From NCBI RefSeq assembly GCF_964355755.1, contig NC_092671.1:14242501-14306500 (forward strand): 64,000 bases of DNA, given 5' to 3'. Under the pieces are notes generated by a model. The model saw nothing but the letters and a program-made list of their open reading frames with translations. It was not told the origin of the DNA and ran no database searches. This document shows positions 1 to 47,384 of this stretch, piece after piece; position 1 is the stretch's first letter; every line of letters begins with the position of its first letter. A program made the position numbers and the translations under genes. The DNA comes from Antedon mediterranea. Its lineage: Eukaryota; Echinodermata; Crinoidea; Comatulida; Antedonidae.

Positions 1-2036
1 TAATTGTGATACTGTACTACATATTATGCTTCTAGCACATTAGTACACGCAGTAGTAATGATATTTTTGCCCACCCATCCAAATGAAAATGAGTTCTAAA
101 GTATGTTAATATTCCCATTCCCAACAGTTGTATTGGATTTCCCCATGGAATAATAAAAAATGGGAATGACTTGTTGTCCTGGTTGTTGTAATCAAATACA
201 CATTAGTACTAAAACTATACAGCATAACACCAATAATGCCTTTTTATTTTAAAATACTTGATTTTTGTTGGAGTGTCCGCTTTTATTACCATTTAGGCAT
301 AATTTGATGGAATTAATGTAAATCGCGTTCTCTACGCCCTTTGGACATTATGGTATGTTCAGTACATTGTTTTGCGGTTTACATGATTACCATCAATGTC
401 AAAGGTATTAATCCTAGCTCATTCCTTCTGAAAACAAGTTAATTTAGGCATTACAGTACATAGTGATGGAGTAAAGAGGAGAGATAAAAATGTGATTGTA
501 CTGTATCTGATTTATGTTTTCTTCCATATAGGTAGATGTAGGGGTTATCACATTTTACTTAAAAGTTGCTAAATTTATAGTAAGAGCAAAGTCCAAAGTA
601 TAACTTTTTACAGATTAGACCATGACTAACCACATGTGTCATAGTCATAGTACAGTAAAATATTCAAAATGTAGTAAACAAATTCAATTTTGAACTTCTT
701 ATAATTTGCTGAATTATTGATGACCAACAGAATAAGTATACAGAACTTTTTGTTCTTGTATAATTGTAGGTTATGGGTAAAATCGTTATCAACAATCAAC
801 CCAAAAGTCAAAAGTCAAATTATGTTTTCTGGTGGTTGAACCTGTTTGGCAATAAATGGTGATAATAAAATGGCTTAAAGTGGTTTATTTCAAAAAGGGT
901 AGTAATAATGTTGTGTCAAAGGTCATGTATGTATTGAAAGTATTTAAAATAAGTAGAATTTTAGACGAATAATATACTGACATGTAACAGTAAGGTTTAA
1001 AAGAAACAATGCATGCTCTTTAATGAATAATATAGGGACAAATTCCTTTTTGACTTCCTAAGTAATGAACGAAAACCAATCTAAAGTTGATTAAACATAC
1101 AGTTTGACCTACAGTTTCATACTTTAAATTTCAAAAACTAAACCTCTTCCTTACCAACTTCCAGGAAAGAAGCCTTTGATTTCATGGGTTTAAAAAAACC
1201 AAAAAAAAAAAACTCTTGGATGTCTCTATCTCTTGAGCTCCTATGCGTTCTCTTCCGGGGGAACTCTCATTTAAGCACTTCAATGAACCAAAAAAATTAG
1301 CTGGTGAAAATAACTTATCTGTGTCATTTTACCTTCTTTTTGTTATTTTTAGTATATTTATTTTTTCCTTGTTGTGTAGAAACATTTGTATTAAGCCCTA
1401 TATAAGACTATAAGCCTATATTATCATTCAAAAGAAAAATAAAAAATATAATCATTTAATATAATATTTTATTAATAACTGAAAGATAATGTAGAGAATA
1501 TCTGCAATCATTATTGTTTTTAGACAGTGTCGTAATTGCTTTCTTTGACAGATTTGTGCCGACAAATAATGTTTAATTTGCAAGTTGATATGATGCCATT
1601 TTGAGGAGTAATCTTGGCTCCAACCAAGCTTACTTACTAGTCTTGTTGGCTTAGAATTATAGCAGATTTTGCTATAATCAGATTTTTTATTTTCGCTCAT
1701 GTCGGAAGACAAACAAAGCCTTGTTTATCTATTATTGATTCACATGATTGAGCCGGTTTTTGTGTGTGGATTCATTTTCTATTCTGCATGTTTTAGGGGA
1801 TTCATGAAGATGAAATCTTTTTTCAAGGATTTTAAGATTTACATGATTTCGGATCAGTGTCAATGACTTTGTATTTTTTATTTTATATTTCAAACATTCA
1901 ATACATATTAGGATATTACTCTGTACATAGTGCAACATTTCTAATCATTATTAAGATACTGTTAGTAATTAACTAATATTAATTTATAAGATATATTTCA
2001 CTTGCTTTATGACAAAAGGTCGAGCTTGGAGATCCA
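1..2036. other. No recognised gene
   Basis: AT-rich DNA with only short random ORFs on either strand. No repeat with clear ends was seen. Confidence 0.5.
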
Positions 2037-2048
2037 CTTTGAATTATA

Positions 2049-2426
2049 AGTACATTATACTCAAAAGAGTGTACGTGTGATACAGCATGTTTACAATAAT
2101 GCAAAATTAGACAATACATTGCTTTCCAACAGTAAAGTAACAAAAATAGTGATAGCTTTCTATGAAAATTATTTGGAATTTAGAATAGCCTTTAATACTA
2201 GAAATGTAGATGAAAGGTCTAACATAAAATTTAAGGTGGAAAACTTGAAAGAAGTTAGGCCAGACGGAAGAACTTTATACTGTGTAACCTTTGCCTAATG
2301 AACCTAACACAGTTACTTGACGACCATTTATACTGTATGATATAAAATAGAAGAATCATATTCAACGAAAAAATCTGAATCATCAACATTTTGTGGCTCG
2401 TAAAGCTTTATTAAATTTATAATAAA
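2049..2426 (+). other. Weak terminal-exon candidate
   Basis: An open frame runs from 2049 to TAA at 2296-2298 and codes for about 80 residues, including YENYLEFRIAFNTRN and VRPDGRTLYCVTFA. AATAAA follows at 2421. The composition looks protein-like, but no clear acceptor or homologue is recognised. It could be the last exon of a gene whose other exons are outside the window, or chance. Confidence 0.25.
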
Positions 2427-2836
2427 ATGTTGAATTTGATGTAATTGTTTTGTATGAGACAGAAAATTTATTTAGAATTTTTTTTCCTGTTTTCTTGTTC
2501 TGGGGAGGAGGAGGAAGGAGGGAAATTTATCCGCTCCTTCAAGTTCTTTTATTGAAGCAGGAATCCCAGTAGGAGAGGTTATGGAATAGACGCGGATTAC
2601 GCAGTCATAAATAAGCTGTTTCATAGAAGAAACAGACCATTCATACTATTGTTAATATATAAGTCATTTTGTGGTGTCAGAAAATAAGTACTTGCCCTAC
2701 TTGAACATTTCTATTCAAATGTTGTACTACATTTTAATTAGTATGTATTTACTTATTCGTTATACTATTGGGTAGCCTCTTCAGTCAAAGACTGTTCTCC
2801 CAGAGGGCCCAGTGTATAGTACTATGATAAGTTTTT

Positions 2837-3957
2837 GACAGTGGCTGTGTGTGAATTAGTAACCCCCTACTTGTCTCGAAAGATGTACCGTATATTTTGG
2901 TGTATAAGTCGCACTTTTGACACGCAAATTTGACCTCTAAATTAAGGGTGCGTCTTATACACCGAACATAAATGCCTCACCACACAGATTGTACATAGGC
3001 CTAGGCCTCGATATCGTCACCTTGTTTGCTAGGCCTGAGTAGGCTAGGTCTAGCTACAGTAACTAACTAACGTAACAGCAACCTGCTTCTGCCTAGTTTT
3101 CAAGGCATTTTAGCATGATGTTATACTAAATATGATGAAAAGATTTGTTCATTATGGAGCTGTTTTAGGCGCTCCGATAAAATTTCATTTGTAAACGTTT
3201 ACATACGATTGGAATAGTATTTATTTATACAGTAGTTATACGCACGATTGATCGCCGACCGCCGTACCCCCAGCGCAAGCCCTTCTTGGCGGCCACATGG
3301 TGTACGGTATTCGACTAGTATATTCTCCAGGTGATTATAACATGGACCTAGCGTACACACTTCTCGGATACATAGATACTAATCAAATACGATTGTCCGT
3401 GAAAACGTGCGCCCTCTCGAAATGATCGAGCGAGGCTAGCCCACACACGTACGTGTTACACACACGGTCATGCACTCGATGTTGCGGGTGCGAAACTCAT
3501 GAATAACAAGTTAGAAAGAACTTGTTGAGGCGGGGCGCGGCCGAGCCTAGGTAAGGAAAAACCTAAATAAAGGACGCCGTTGTAGATATAACAAAATATA
3601 TTATTACAATAATATTGATTACAAAATCATTGAAAAACATTGTTTTGATGAAATATAAGGTGCGTCTTATACATAGACGATATAAAAAATACCGATATTT
3701 TACTCTCAGTTAGGGGGTGCGTCTTATACACAGGTGCGACTTATACACCGAAATATACGGTACATTGTTTTCTTACAATGGTTTAAATATTTTTTATAGA
3801 TTAAGTGCACAGATGTGTACACTGAACCTACGGTTTTATAGTCCTTATCCGCGAAGACTTGAAACCATGGAGCGAGTGAGCCTCAAACCATTACCGATGT
3901 TATGGCCACATTATTACAGTTCCACTGTCTTAACCGCTCGGCCACTCGCTCGCTAAG
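2837..3957 (-). repeat. tRNA-derived SINE, copy 1, split by a MITE
   Basis: Left part 2837-2887 and right part about 3763-3957 match the SINE at 37840. On the minus strand the right end carries a polymerase III A box (GGCCGAGCGGTTAAG) and a degenerate B box. MITE family A copy 1 interrupts it. Confidence 0.7.
2888..3760 (+). mobile_element. MITE family A, copy 1 (873 bp)
   Basis: Terminal inverted repeats start CCGTATATTTTGG and end CCGAAATATACGG, flanked by TA on both sides (2886-2887, 3761-3762). The subterminal GGTGCGTCTTATACACCG motif occurs in both orientations. TA duplication points to the Tc1/mariner (IS630) class. No transposase is present. It is inserted inside a SINE. Confidence 0.85.
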
Positions 3958-4427
3958 AGTACTCAGCACTGTATTCAAACTTATTCTGTTATTAGTTATT
4001 ATTACCAATACAGATATATTTGAAATATACCTTTAAATAGTTGCTTTCTGATTCAATAACTTTAATAAACTGTATTTAGTGATTATCTTTAAATCTCCTA
4101 TTTTCCATTGCAAAAAAAAAGTGTTTACTTGATATTAGTCATTGATTTGTGAAGTTTAATTCATTTTTTAAACTTGATAATTCTTTTTGATCTCTGTGTT
4201 CTGAAATGCGTCATATGATTGCTATTAATAAACCAAGCCATTGATGAGTGCATCAGAAGCACTATAGTGCAATTCATTAACAATATACTTTCTCTACTTA
4301 TTTAGTAAATTTGACATTTAACCATATATTATTGTATTTGCTAGTATTATAAATTATTTCTATTATAGTATAAGCTCACATGTTGTGGAATTATTTATTT
4401 GTTTTTATTTTAAAATAATTTAAAATG

Positions 4428-4510
4428 CAGTAGATACCCATATTCAGTGTACACCACTTTTAAGGCGACACTTTGATCCTGAAGGTGTCCCCTTAATAGG
4501 AGTTCTACTG
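4428..4510. repeat. Short remnant with CAGTAGA...TCTACTG ends
   Basis: An 83-bp stretch with CAGTAGATACCC at one end and GGAGTTCTACTG at the other. The core GGTGTCCCCTTAATAGG resembles sequence at 29345-29400. Probably a decayed relative of the 16766 element. Confidence 0.35.
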
Positions 4511-7500
4511 TATAATTAATACATATTGTATCTCAAATTACTTTTATATAACATTACCAATTATTGAGAAATAGTTTTTACATAGTTGTACATTTTTGTT
4601 TCAGAAAGATTTCAACCTTTTTTAGGATTCTAGATTTTGCAATAATTACATTGCATCAATTCAAAGAGCAGTGACTCTAAACTCATTGATGTGTGAGCTG
4701 TAACATTAAATATCCTAGGGAGAGATATTAAAGGATTAATTCAACCAAACGAATTATGCATCAGCAGCCTTGAACTAGTTCTACGGTGATAAACTAGGCG
4801 CCCTCTTAAGTTTTTCATGTTGATTGTTCTGCAACGTGCACAGTAGAAATTACATTATGCTACTTTAATACCATTCATGCCTTAGATAATACTATGTATT
4901 TTCAATGGTGAGTAGATTGTTTCTGGATAGGTAATACGGTTCACTGGATATAGACCACCAAGTATAGGAGACTTGGCACCGCAGAGCTTATGACAAAGTC
5001 TGTGGATTACAACATAAGTCAAGTGCGGAAGCCAAGATGCGATATCATTATAATTTGTTAACTTTTTCTTTACTTAAGTACAGGCGTTGTGCTTCTAAAG
5101 TTAAATAAACTTGAAATACAGTATTAAACATTGTTTTGTCATTGTTTTCTAACAAAAGTATTTTTTTATAAATTAAGTGTACATTATATAAATATCGATA
5201 ATACCAGGTTGCTTAATACTAATATTACAGTTTTACTAATTTTAATATTGAGAGTTTTGTTTGAATATTTGAGTATACAGTATAGATTAAGACGCACATT
5301 TAGGAATGTATCATAATTCAGTAATTTGATCTTTTTAAAAAAGACCATTGTTTTGAATGTTGATACATGGAGAAATAAATTGTTTAATGTCGGCTTTCGA
5401 CCTATGACCTGGGAATTACTGTATATGATTTCATGGAAGTACTAATTTGCATTGTTAAGTTTGTTTTGCCAACTTTTGTCAAGTTTTCAGACCCAATTTA
5501 GTCGATTCTAGGTTTCAAACCTAAGCTACTGTACCTATAATATTAACACATTTTCTGACCTATTTTATATAAAAATATTATGGCCTATAGTGTAACATTT
5601 ACTACAAACAATTTGAAACATCCATGTTGATTCTAAAGCCTAGGCACTTTTCTGTATATATTATGATATATAAAATTTCTGAAGGTCAGGGTAATTTTTA
5701 ACAGAATTGGGCCCCAGGGTGATGTGGTAGATTTAAAAACTGCAACAGGACATAATGATGAGGGCCATACTGCGCACACAGCTGTGCATGAGCATTTTAA
5801 TTGCTACTAGGTATCAGTCAGTGGTGCTGGAGCTATTTGCACTCTGTTTAATTGCATATTATCAGGGTCAGTGAGCTTCACTTGCCCAGTATTGTTCACA
5901 TATTCTGTTTTTGAGGTTCAAGGCCAACTGAAAAAATAACTAGCTTCCTGCTGAACAGTGTCTGTAGGTCTTGCTGATGCTAGCCAGGAGGCGATAAAAC
6001 ACCACATAAATGGGTATTCATACATTGGACTTGGGTAACCTGGCCAGGTTTGTGTGCTAGTAATTATTAGTTTGGATAATTTCTTCCTGCTTGCCTTTAG
6101 GGTTTTTACGCTGAACATTATTTTTAATTGAAAGGTTACAAACAAGTAAGAAAATGTTTGTTATTGTTATTGCTACTAACTTAGGGCATGATTCAGCTTG
6201 TTTATATTTGACGTTGTCGTTGATAACAATCTGATATATAATTGCATTTACTATTGTGATGTTTACTTTCACTAGATTTTAGGCTACTGTTTTGATGTGA
6301 AATGTGTAAATGCTAAATTATATTTAGGTTACAGTATGTTATTCACCCATAGCTTATTATAATTATGGCCAAATAAATAGAATGTCACCGTCATCACAAA
6401 GACACACAACTAGTGCACTGTGTATAACATTTTACCTTATCTTTTTGTGATGACATTGTCTATACTGAAAGTGTTGTGATGACATTGGTAATGAAAAGAC
6501 TCTGGTTGTGTTTGCCTTTCTAAATGCATATACCCTTCTTCCTATAGTATAAGCCATCAAGTTTGACTGCATACATTCAGTATGTGTCATTTGCATGTGG
6601 ACAGTTTTTGTGTAGGGAAATTCACAAAAATTGATATTCAGTTAGAATACATCCTTAACCTTTGAACTTAAAATTTTTCCATCAGTTGCCTGACATATTT
6701 CTTGAAGCTCTTTGTCGTTCCAATTTCTGACAATATATACTGTAAAAGGCAACAAGATCAGTCAAAGACATTTGAAAACATTCATTAGAGCTAGTTTAAT
6801 ATGTTTGCGACATTAAGTTCTTTTTGGATATGATTACTTAACCTAATTTTATACACAGAGTTAAAATGCCAATTGTAATTGTGTCGAATGCAGGTGAATA
6901 ATGATTGACGTAGATTATGTATGGATTCTGTTTTCATACACAAAAGCCAGTCTATTTTGTATTGTACTTACATTACATCTCATGAAAATTGAAATTAAAG
7001 AAATATTTTTGCCAATCTTACTAGGATATAAAGTACTAATGAAAAAGATATCATGATATGTTTTAAGTTTGGCTAAAAAATATGACTTATCAGTTGAGAA
7101 ACATATGGTAACTGTACTGTACCTCAAGTTAAAATTCAAAATTTCTAACATTCATTATTTTTTCCCCCGTTGATGAAAAAACTGATATAATATAATATGC
7201 AAATAATTTTACAAAACATTTTACAATAAGCTCATAATATGTGCATTGAGGTTTAATGTACTTTGCTTATGATATGGCTTACTTTTTAAATGCCGATACT
7301 TTATGATTATGCTAATTTTTAGTAATATCCTCTTTACTATAAAATTCTTTCAAGACTAATGACTAAAAGTATGCATCAAAATGTCCATGACATTTCATTA
7401 GGGATTTAAAGTTAAAAAAAAAACATAATTTGTAACATTTATATTTTAGCACGCCATTTTGTGATGGTGTGAATGGCTTTCATCCCCAAAGAAAATCTAG

Positions 7501-9889
7501 ATCGTGTACACGTACATAGTGTTATGCCGTAAAAGGTTTCTTAAATAGCAAAAATGGCCAATTGAATCACCTGCAAATTTGGGCTGGAGTGGCATAAGGG
7601 TAATAAAAGTTCCCCAATCCCCCTGGTATTTTGCATCTGATGATTAAGTGAAGGGGTGAAGAGAGTAAGACAGAGACTCAGGCGGACAGAAAGAATATTT
7701 TATGTAGAAAAACTCCCAGTTTGTAGTTGCTACAGTAAATTACTAGAATGTTATGACTGCCTCTTTTTAAAAGAATTTAAACATTATTTTGCTATATTTT
7801 GCAATTTGCTATATATGCTATGTATAAAGAGTTGGTAAAGTTCTAAATAACTTCATTGAGGTTGCTGAACTGTATCCATCTTTATAGCAAAATAATAATT
7901 AACAGAAAATATCTACTGTAGGGAAATATAATGACGGCAAACAATAGTGTTCGTTTACATCATTGGTTTGTAATGTAAAATGGTAAAATGTAAGGGTTGA
8001 CATTATAGTTCAGCTTTGGCAAACTCATTCTTCTAATATGGTATACTGTAGGTCGGATTGCATATTACCCCATTCATACACAAACACTAGACACCACATG
8101 AACACAATTCATAATCCACAACACTCCAATAATAATTGATTAATGTCCCTAGCCGCAGTATAATGATAAAACATCCCCTCATGGCCAGTCTCACTACTTC
8201 AGCAATATACAGTTGAATTGAGTTCATTCACTTTATACATATTTGCGTCATTTTCGTAGAAACTCTTCTTCGATATCCATCAACTTAGATATTTTTCGCA
8301 TCACGTTTTTACACAAATATGATGAGTCAACGAACTAGTCAGAGGGATAAGATGGTCATTTTCCAAATGTGTAGATTAACATGTTTTAGACATTTTTTCC
8401 ATTAGTTTTTTGTCAAATGTTTCCTGGAAAGTAGTATAGTAGTACATGCTTTAGATTTAGAAGTATACATTACTATATTTTATGAGAAACTCGCTATTTA
8501 TATGTTGTGTATTCATTTATGCACATTATTTTACCATCTATTGGGTACAATAAAAGGTACACTATTGATATACGTTGAACTTGTTTTTTTTCTCTGCTTA
8601 ATTTTCTTAGAATTTCAAAATGTTTCATTCTGATTAAGCTTACTATTTAATTATATTGTAATGCTTTCAATACTTTATAACTTTGTACTATATTTTATGA
8701 CAAACCTGCGTTTGTATTTTATGTTTTTTGTTACTCATTTTTCATTTATTTCTACAATGAAATTGTTGTACATTCAAAGTGTATTTTATGAAGATGAATA
8801 AAGTTTTTTTTTAATCAATGTGCTTTTTTGCACACATATATACACACATTATTGCATTTAAATAAAATGAATGTTAAGATGTTACTTAGCGAGTGCACTT
8901 AAATTTAAGTGTCGTACGGATCTGAAATAAATGAATCTTTGATTGAATATAAGATACGATTCCTCTGCGGGCTGGATCATTGTATTATATCTCCTTATCT
9001 ATGTCCACTGTAGTGCATCGGTCTCATTGTATGTTATCCTGTCAATGTCCCAGAAATCTCTCCGGTTCACGGCCTATCATTTCCTTAGTATATTATTCTA
9101 CTTAAATGCAAATTTCAGGGGATTCAGATATAAAGCACGTTGCCTGCATATGCCATGGTACACTAGCTAATAGTAGTATAACTCTGACCTTCTAAGAAAT
9201 CAAACTTTAAAAAAGTGGGTTTCTTCAATATCTACTTGAACAAGGTTTGTTAGAAGCGTTTTCCTTGTAAGATATGAGTGTGAGATTATTGTTAACTACT
9301 GTGCAAGATTTTCTATTTGTACAAACGTTTTTTCATGATGATAAGTTACTGATGCTTCTTCAGTAAACATAATATATTTAAGTAAATTAGTAAAAATTAA
9401 ATGTTGTGTATATGATCATGAATTTATAAACAAATATGTGTTTTTTCTGTTCTCTTTTGATATTAAGTATCGTTTTGAGATTATGAAACGATTTAAACCG
9501 TGTAAAAAACAAGAAGACATGGGTTTGAGTAAATTGATTTTCTGGTATAAACACCTCAAACCTGACTCAATCGTGTTCAATGAATTACACAAACTTCTTT
9601 AAAATATTGAACCCACTGGGCTTCTTTTTAACTAGGTTTTAGGTGCTACAATACCCTTACAATAAACCAAATCTACACCCCTGTAATGTGTAGGTTTATA
9701 ATTAAACAGTCGGCTGATTGTGTAAAAGTCTCCAAAATCAGGGGTGTTAAATTCCAGAATTTTACAACCAAAAATTCTTAAGTATGTAATAAGCAACAGT
9801 GAATGATTGTAGTCACCTTTGGATCATACATTATATGTGTACAATTGTGATAGAAACGGAATTGTTTAAAACTATTCTTTTTATTTCAG
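4511..9889. other. Non-coding stretch upstream of RAR
   Basis: No exon could be supported. An 11-bp-arm hairpin (6390-6400 with 6444-6454) is the only clear structure. It may contain upstream RAR promoter or 5' UTR exons that sequence alone cannot show. Confidence 0.45.
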
Positions 9890-10061
9890 GTGTTCAAATG
9901 TTAAAATGTATGTCTGATCAAGGATCGTTGTTTTATTAATCTTTGTGACGACATTGGACTTTATTTGAAAAGCTGGATTTCACGCGTCAACTGTCTTGTG
10001 AAAGTAACTATTAGGAATAGTAGTAAACTTATTATTGTATGCCGTGGACTTACAATTTGTT

Positions 10062-43771
<33,710 letters not shown>

Positions 43772-46176
43772 GTTATTAAGAGGTTCAGTAAGCTAAAAAC
43801 AATGCGAATAACATAATATGAACCCATTGACAAAAACAATAAAAAATACAGCAGTTGAATTTAAATAGTAAACTATGATCAGCGACAAAAATAGTACTGG
43901 ATTTTGCAAAGAAAAAAAACTATGAAAACTTTCAATGTTAGAAAGCAGTGTACTGCCCTCAGACTTCTGTGAAGGAAGAAACAAAACTAAATTTTATATT
44001 TTGATGAATCCAACAACATATTAATGATGGTGATTTATTTTATCCAATTCATTACTGATGTCACAGGATTTAAGCAATTCTCTTATAAATACAATCTGCT
44101 TTATTATTATTTATTATTATTATGCCTGTGCACACAAGTTCAAACAAGAACAAAGTATGTATTCATAACTAATATACTGTACTGAATGACATATATCTAG
44201 GAATTGTGTAAATCTGTGGGTAAAGTTAATTCAATGTATTTTAATGAAGCCTTAATTTTTAATATTCATGTATACCTAGTTATGAAGCCAAATAGGAAGG
44301 TGATGCCAGAAACCTCCTATACAAAAGCATCAACATGTGGCATTCTGGGGTAATTTTTACTTATATATTATATGGAGAATTAAAGATTTGTTTGCAGGCT
44401 TCAAGAGGGTGTAAATCAGGGTTATTCACATTATGCAAAATGAATGATACTTTAGATTAAGTTCACAAATTACATAGAATACATATCAAGTCAATATTAA
44501 TAGGAAACGTGTTTTAATGATAATAATCAATAATATTGAGCATCATATCATATTAGTTCAATCTTAATTTTGTTATCTTGGTGTATTGTAAACTCGTAGG
44601 TTCACACTGCACATTTTTTTTTCATTAAATATTTCACTAAGAGAGGATGCAATCCAAAGCATACAATCCATTTTTGAGGAGGGAGGAAAATCGATAAATG
44701 GCACCATTAGCTTTGCCATCTTGTATACAGCATCAAGCATCAACTTTCAATTTAAAAATTAATGTATATTTACTTTATCAGCATTCTTTCTCAAGCTCTG
44801 TTTACACTATCAACCTTCATGTGACGAAAAAATGTGATGTGCCTGAAAATGGACATGATGATGTCATATCACTACCATATTTGGGTATACCACACTTTTT
44901 GCTCAAACTAGTTTGATAGTGTAGATAGAAGTTTATTCCTTTAAAACAAATTTGCATAGAAAAACTAAAAAAGAACATTGATCAAACTTATATATCTTGC
45001 CATTATTAAAATTCTAATAGTAAATCATTTTTTTTCCAAAATAGTTGTTACATTAATGAAATTCTTCCTTTCCATTTCCTATACTGATGTTTTTAATGTT
45101 TGTGGTCAAGTTATATTTACATGTTTTAAAAAATGATTTTATTTACAATGAAAAATGATTTTATATATATATATATATATTATTTTAGGACACTGTATTG
45201 TGTGAGTCTACAAAGAAATATTATTATTGTAATTTTTATGTATTTCTGACAACTGAAATTGTTATTTCTTTATGGAAATTTTGAAGGTACAATCCTAATA
45301 CAGATTCAAAAAAAGGAGAAAAATTACATATGTCATTCACATAAGTATAAATTTATGTACATAATTGTTGACATAAATTGACATCTTGGCAAATTAATAA
45401 TTTGTGTTCAAATGCTAATTGCAGTGTCTTGATAATCATATTAGAATGTATATTTTTATTATGCCTGAAATATTAAAGATTGCGTTTTTTTATGTCCTCT
45501 TAGAGGAACTGTTTAAAGGAATTATATAACTGCTTTCTTGTAATTGTTTTATTATATAAAATGTTAAGTATAATTGATGAAAGGATGTGTGTTCCATGAT
45601 GTTGTATCAAGGGGGACTTTAAAGGGGTTTTGTGAATTCAATTCTGTAGGCCTTTATTGTAAAATAAATTATTATTGTTATTACTGTGCAGTAGCCTGAT
45701 AGTTTGCTATCCTATTCTGTTTGAGAGTTGTTTAAAAAAAAATAATTTCCTTGAAAATTCAATGAAATATAAAACAAGTTATTTAGTTACTATCCTTTTA
45801 AGTAAGTATTTTTAATAATGTAATCTTAATAATTTTACAATTTTATCAGTGGTTATAAAGCATTAATACACTGATATACTGAACTATGAATATTTATAGA
45901 TCATTATTACTATTCATAGATCACTATAAATATTCATGCCCATCATTCTATCGTATGCCATAGTGTATATTATAGAATAAGATAATAAAGACTCGTAAAT
46001 ATTTATAAAGTTTAATTGAAATGGGTTTATTTATATTTGCATATACATTATATATTCTTTCAGCTGACCCGATAGAAGTTTCATCATTGTAAGTTAAAAT
46101 TTTTAGAAGAAGCATGTTTGCAATGTTGCATATTATTAATTACGACATAAGAGGTATATTATCGTTTCATTTTCAG
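43772..46176 (+). other. RAR 3' UTR and downstream DNA
   Basis: AT-rich, with AATAAA at 43838 and 45663, one MITE copy (44793-44934), a TA microsatellite near 45158-45181 and a hairpin with 14-bp arms (45886-45899 and 45924-45937). No ORF of note. Which poly(A) signal is used cannot be told from sequence. Confidence 0.5.
44793..44934. mobile_element. MITE family B, copy 2
   Basis: Ends AAGCTCTGTTTACACTATCA / TTGATAGTGTAGATAGAAG; same core. Lies in the RAR 3' region; the ORF there is a by-product. Confidence 0.78.
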
Positions 46177-46319
46177 CATTAATCTGTAAAACAACATGTT
46201 TTATTCCGCTGAAAGTCGAAATCACTACAAGACCAGCACAATCAATGCTATACAATATGTTAGTTGTGCCACACAGTTTATGTGACAAGTTCATGCAAGA
46301 CATTACTATGGCGGAGTAA
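46177..46319 (+). other. Orphan terminal-exon candidate downstream of RAR
   Basis: A good acceptor (TTTCATTTTCAG) precedes an ORF of 46 codons plus TAA. It is open only in phase 1, the phase left by RAR exons 7 and 8. The peptide includes PLKVEI, matching LKVEI of RAR exon 9 at a similar distance from the acceptor; beyond that, similarity is weak. It could be an alternative RAR last exon, a decayed duplicate of exon 9, or chance. AATAAA occurs near 46739. Confidence 0.3.
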
Positions 46320-46819
46320 CAATTTGCTATGTTTTACTTTACCCAGACCCTGTAATAGGGTTATCTCATGTTTTAAAAAATCATTATATCTTTGTTTTGT
46401 TATGTATTTGAGAACTGAGAAAGAGCTGTAATTCCTGTCGACTATAAACATGTACATATGAAATATAAATTGGGAATTTTGTGGGAGGGGTTAAGATGTG
46501 TGTGTGGATGTTGGGTGCTCTTGCGTACGTGTGTGTTTAACATTATTTCTTCGTTTAGAATGAAAGATAAAAACAATTGCGTGTATTCATGTAAAATGTA
46601 TTTTTGAAAAAAAAGATCTATAAAATAACCATTTTAGAGGGTACTAAATTAAAAATGTTCAGATTGAACATTTATTTGTATACATTGTGGGGCTGTATAT
46701 TAGCTTATTATGTTAGCATCTGTATGGTCACGCAAAACCAAATAAAACATATCTCAATATATTAAATGATGTTTGTATTGTACTTTTATTATTTTAATTC
46801 ATTTATGTATCTATGTAGC

Positions 46820-47270
46820 CAATGTTCCGGGCATTTACGTGATAATGAAAGTATTGATCTCTGCAGGTTCAGATGTGGGAACCATCGACTTCAAATCTTT
46901 AAAAGATACAGTAATGAACACGAAACCAAATGTACTTCATGTAAACAAAATGATACTGGAGACGAATACCACTATTTATTTGTTTGCCCTTTACTTGTTC
47001 CCATGCGCCAAATATATATTCAAAAGTTATACAAAAAAATTATATCACCCGCCCAAATAGAACCAAAATGCACCAATTACTTAATACCAGATCCAAAAAA
47101 AAACTCTAAATTTATTCATGAAATTTTGTATTTGTTTAGTTAGATGTTGCTGTTCGATATATAAATTATTTATGTCTGAAAGTGTTTAGTTATTTTCTTT
47201 TTTAAGGTTGAAAGAATGTTCTTTCATACCCTGAAAAGGGTCGCTAAAGAAATAAATCATTGTCATTGTG
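46820..47270 (+). mobile_element. LINE (non-LTR retrotransposon) 3' fragment
   Basis: The ORF ending at 47143 contains LCRFRCGNHRL, then CTSCKQNDTGDEYHYLFVCP. This is the cysteine-rich region at the C-terminus of many LINE reverse transcriptases (CxxC, then H and C before CP). After the stop come about 125 bases ending in AATAAATCATTGTCATTGT, a typical LINE tail. The 5' part, including the polymerase palm, is missing, so it is a dead 5'-truncated copy. The family cannot be assigned from this piece. Confidence 0.7.
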
Positions 47271-47384
47271 AGGTGCCATATTCTTCAAAATATTCCAGAG
47301 GTCATTATTAAAATGAAAGTTGAAACACTGGATACACTCCTGTCAATGCCCACTGTTTCATTCGCAAGACAAATTGTTTTTGTT

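Noticed and set aside
46063-46088. 25-base micro-exon candidate (TTCTTTCAG / TT-GTAAG) with a stretch similar to RAR exon 7 (GAAGTTTCAT)
   Set aside because: Two of three frames contain stops and the third ends soon after joining 46177, so no useful reading is possible.
46773-47060. 95-residue ORF overlapping the LINE fragment
   Set aside because: An out-of-frame shadow of the Cys-rich LINE ORF.
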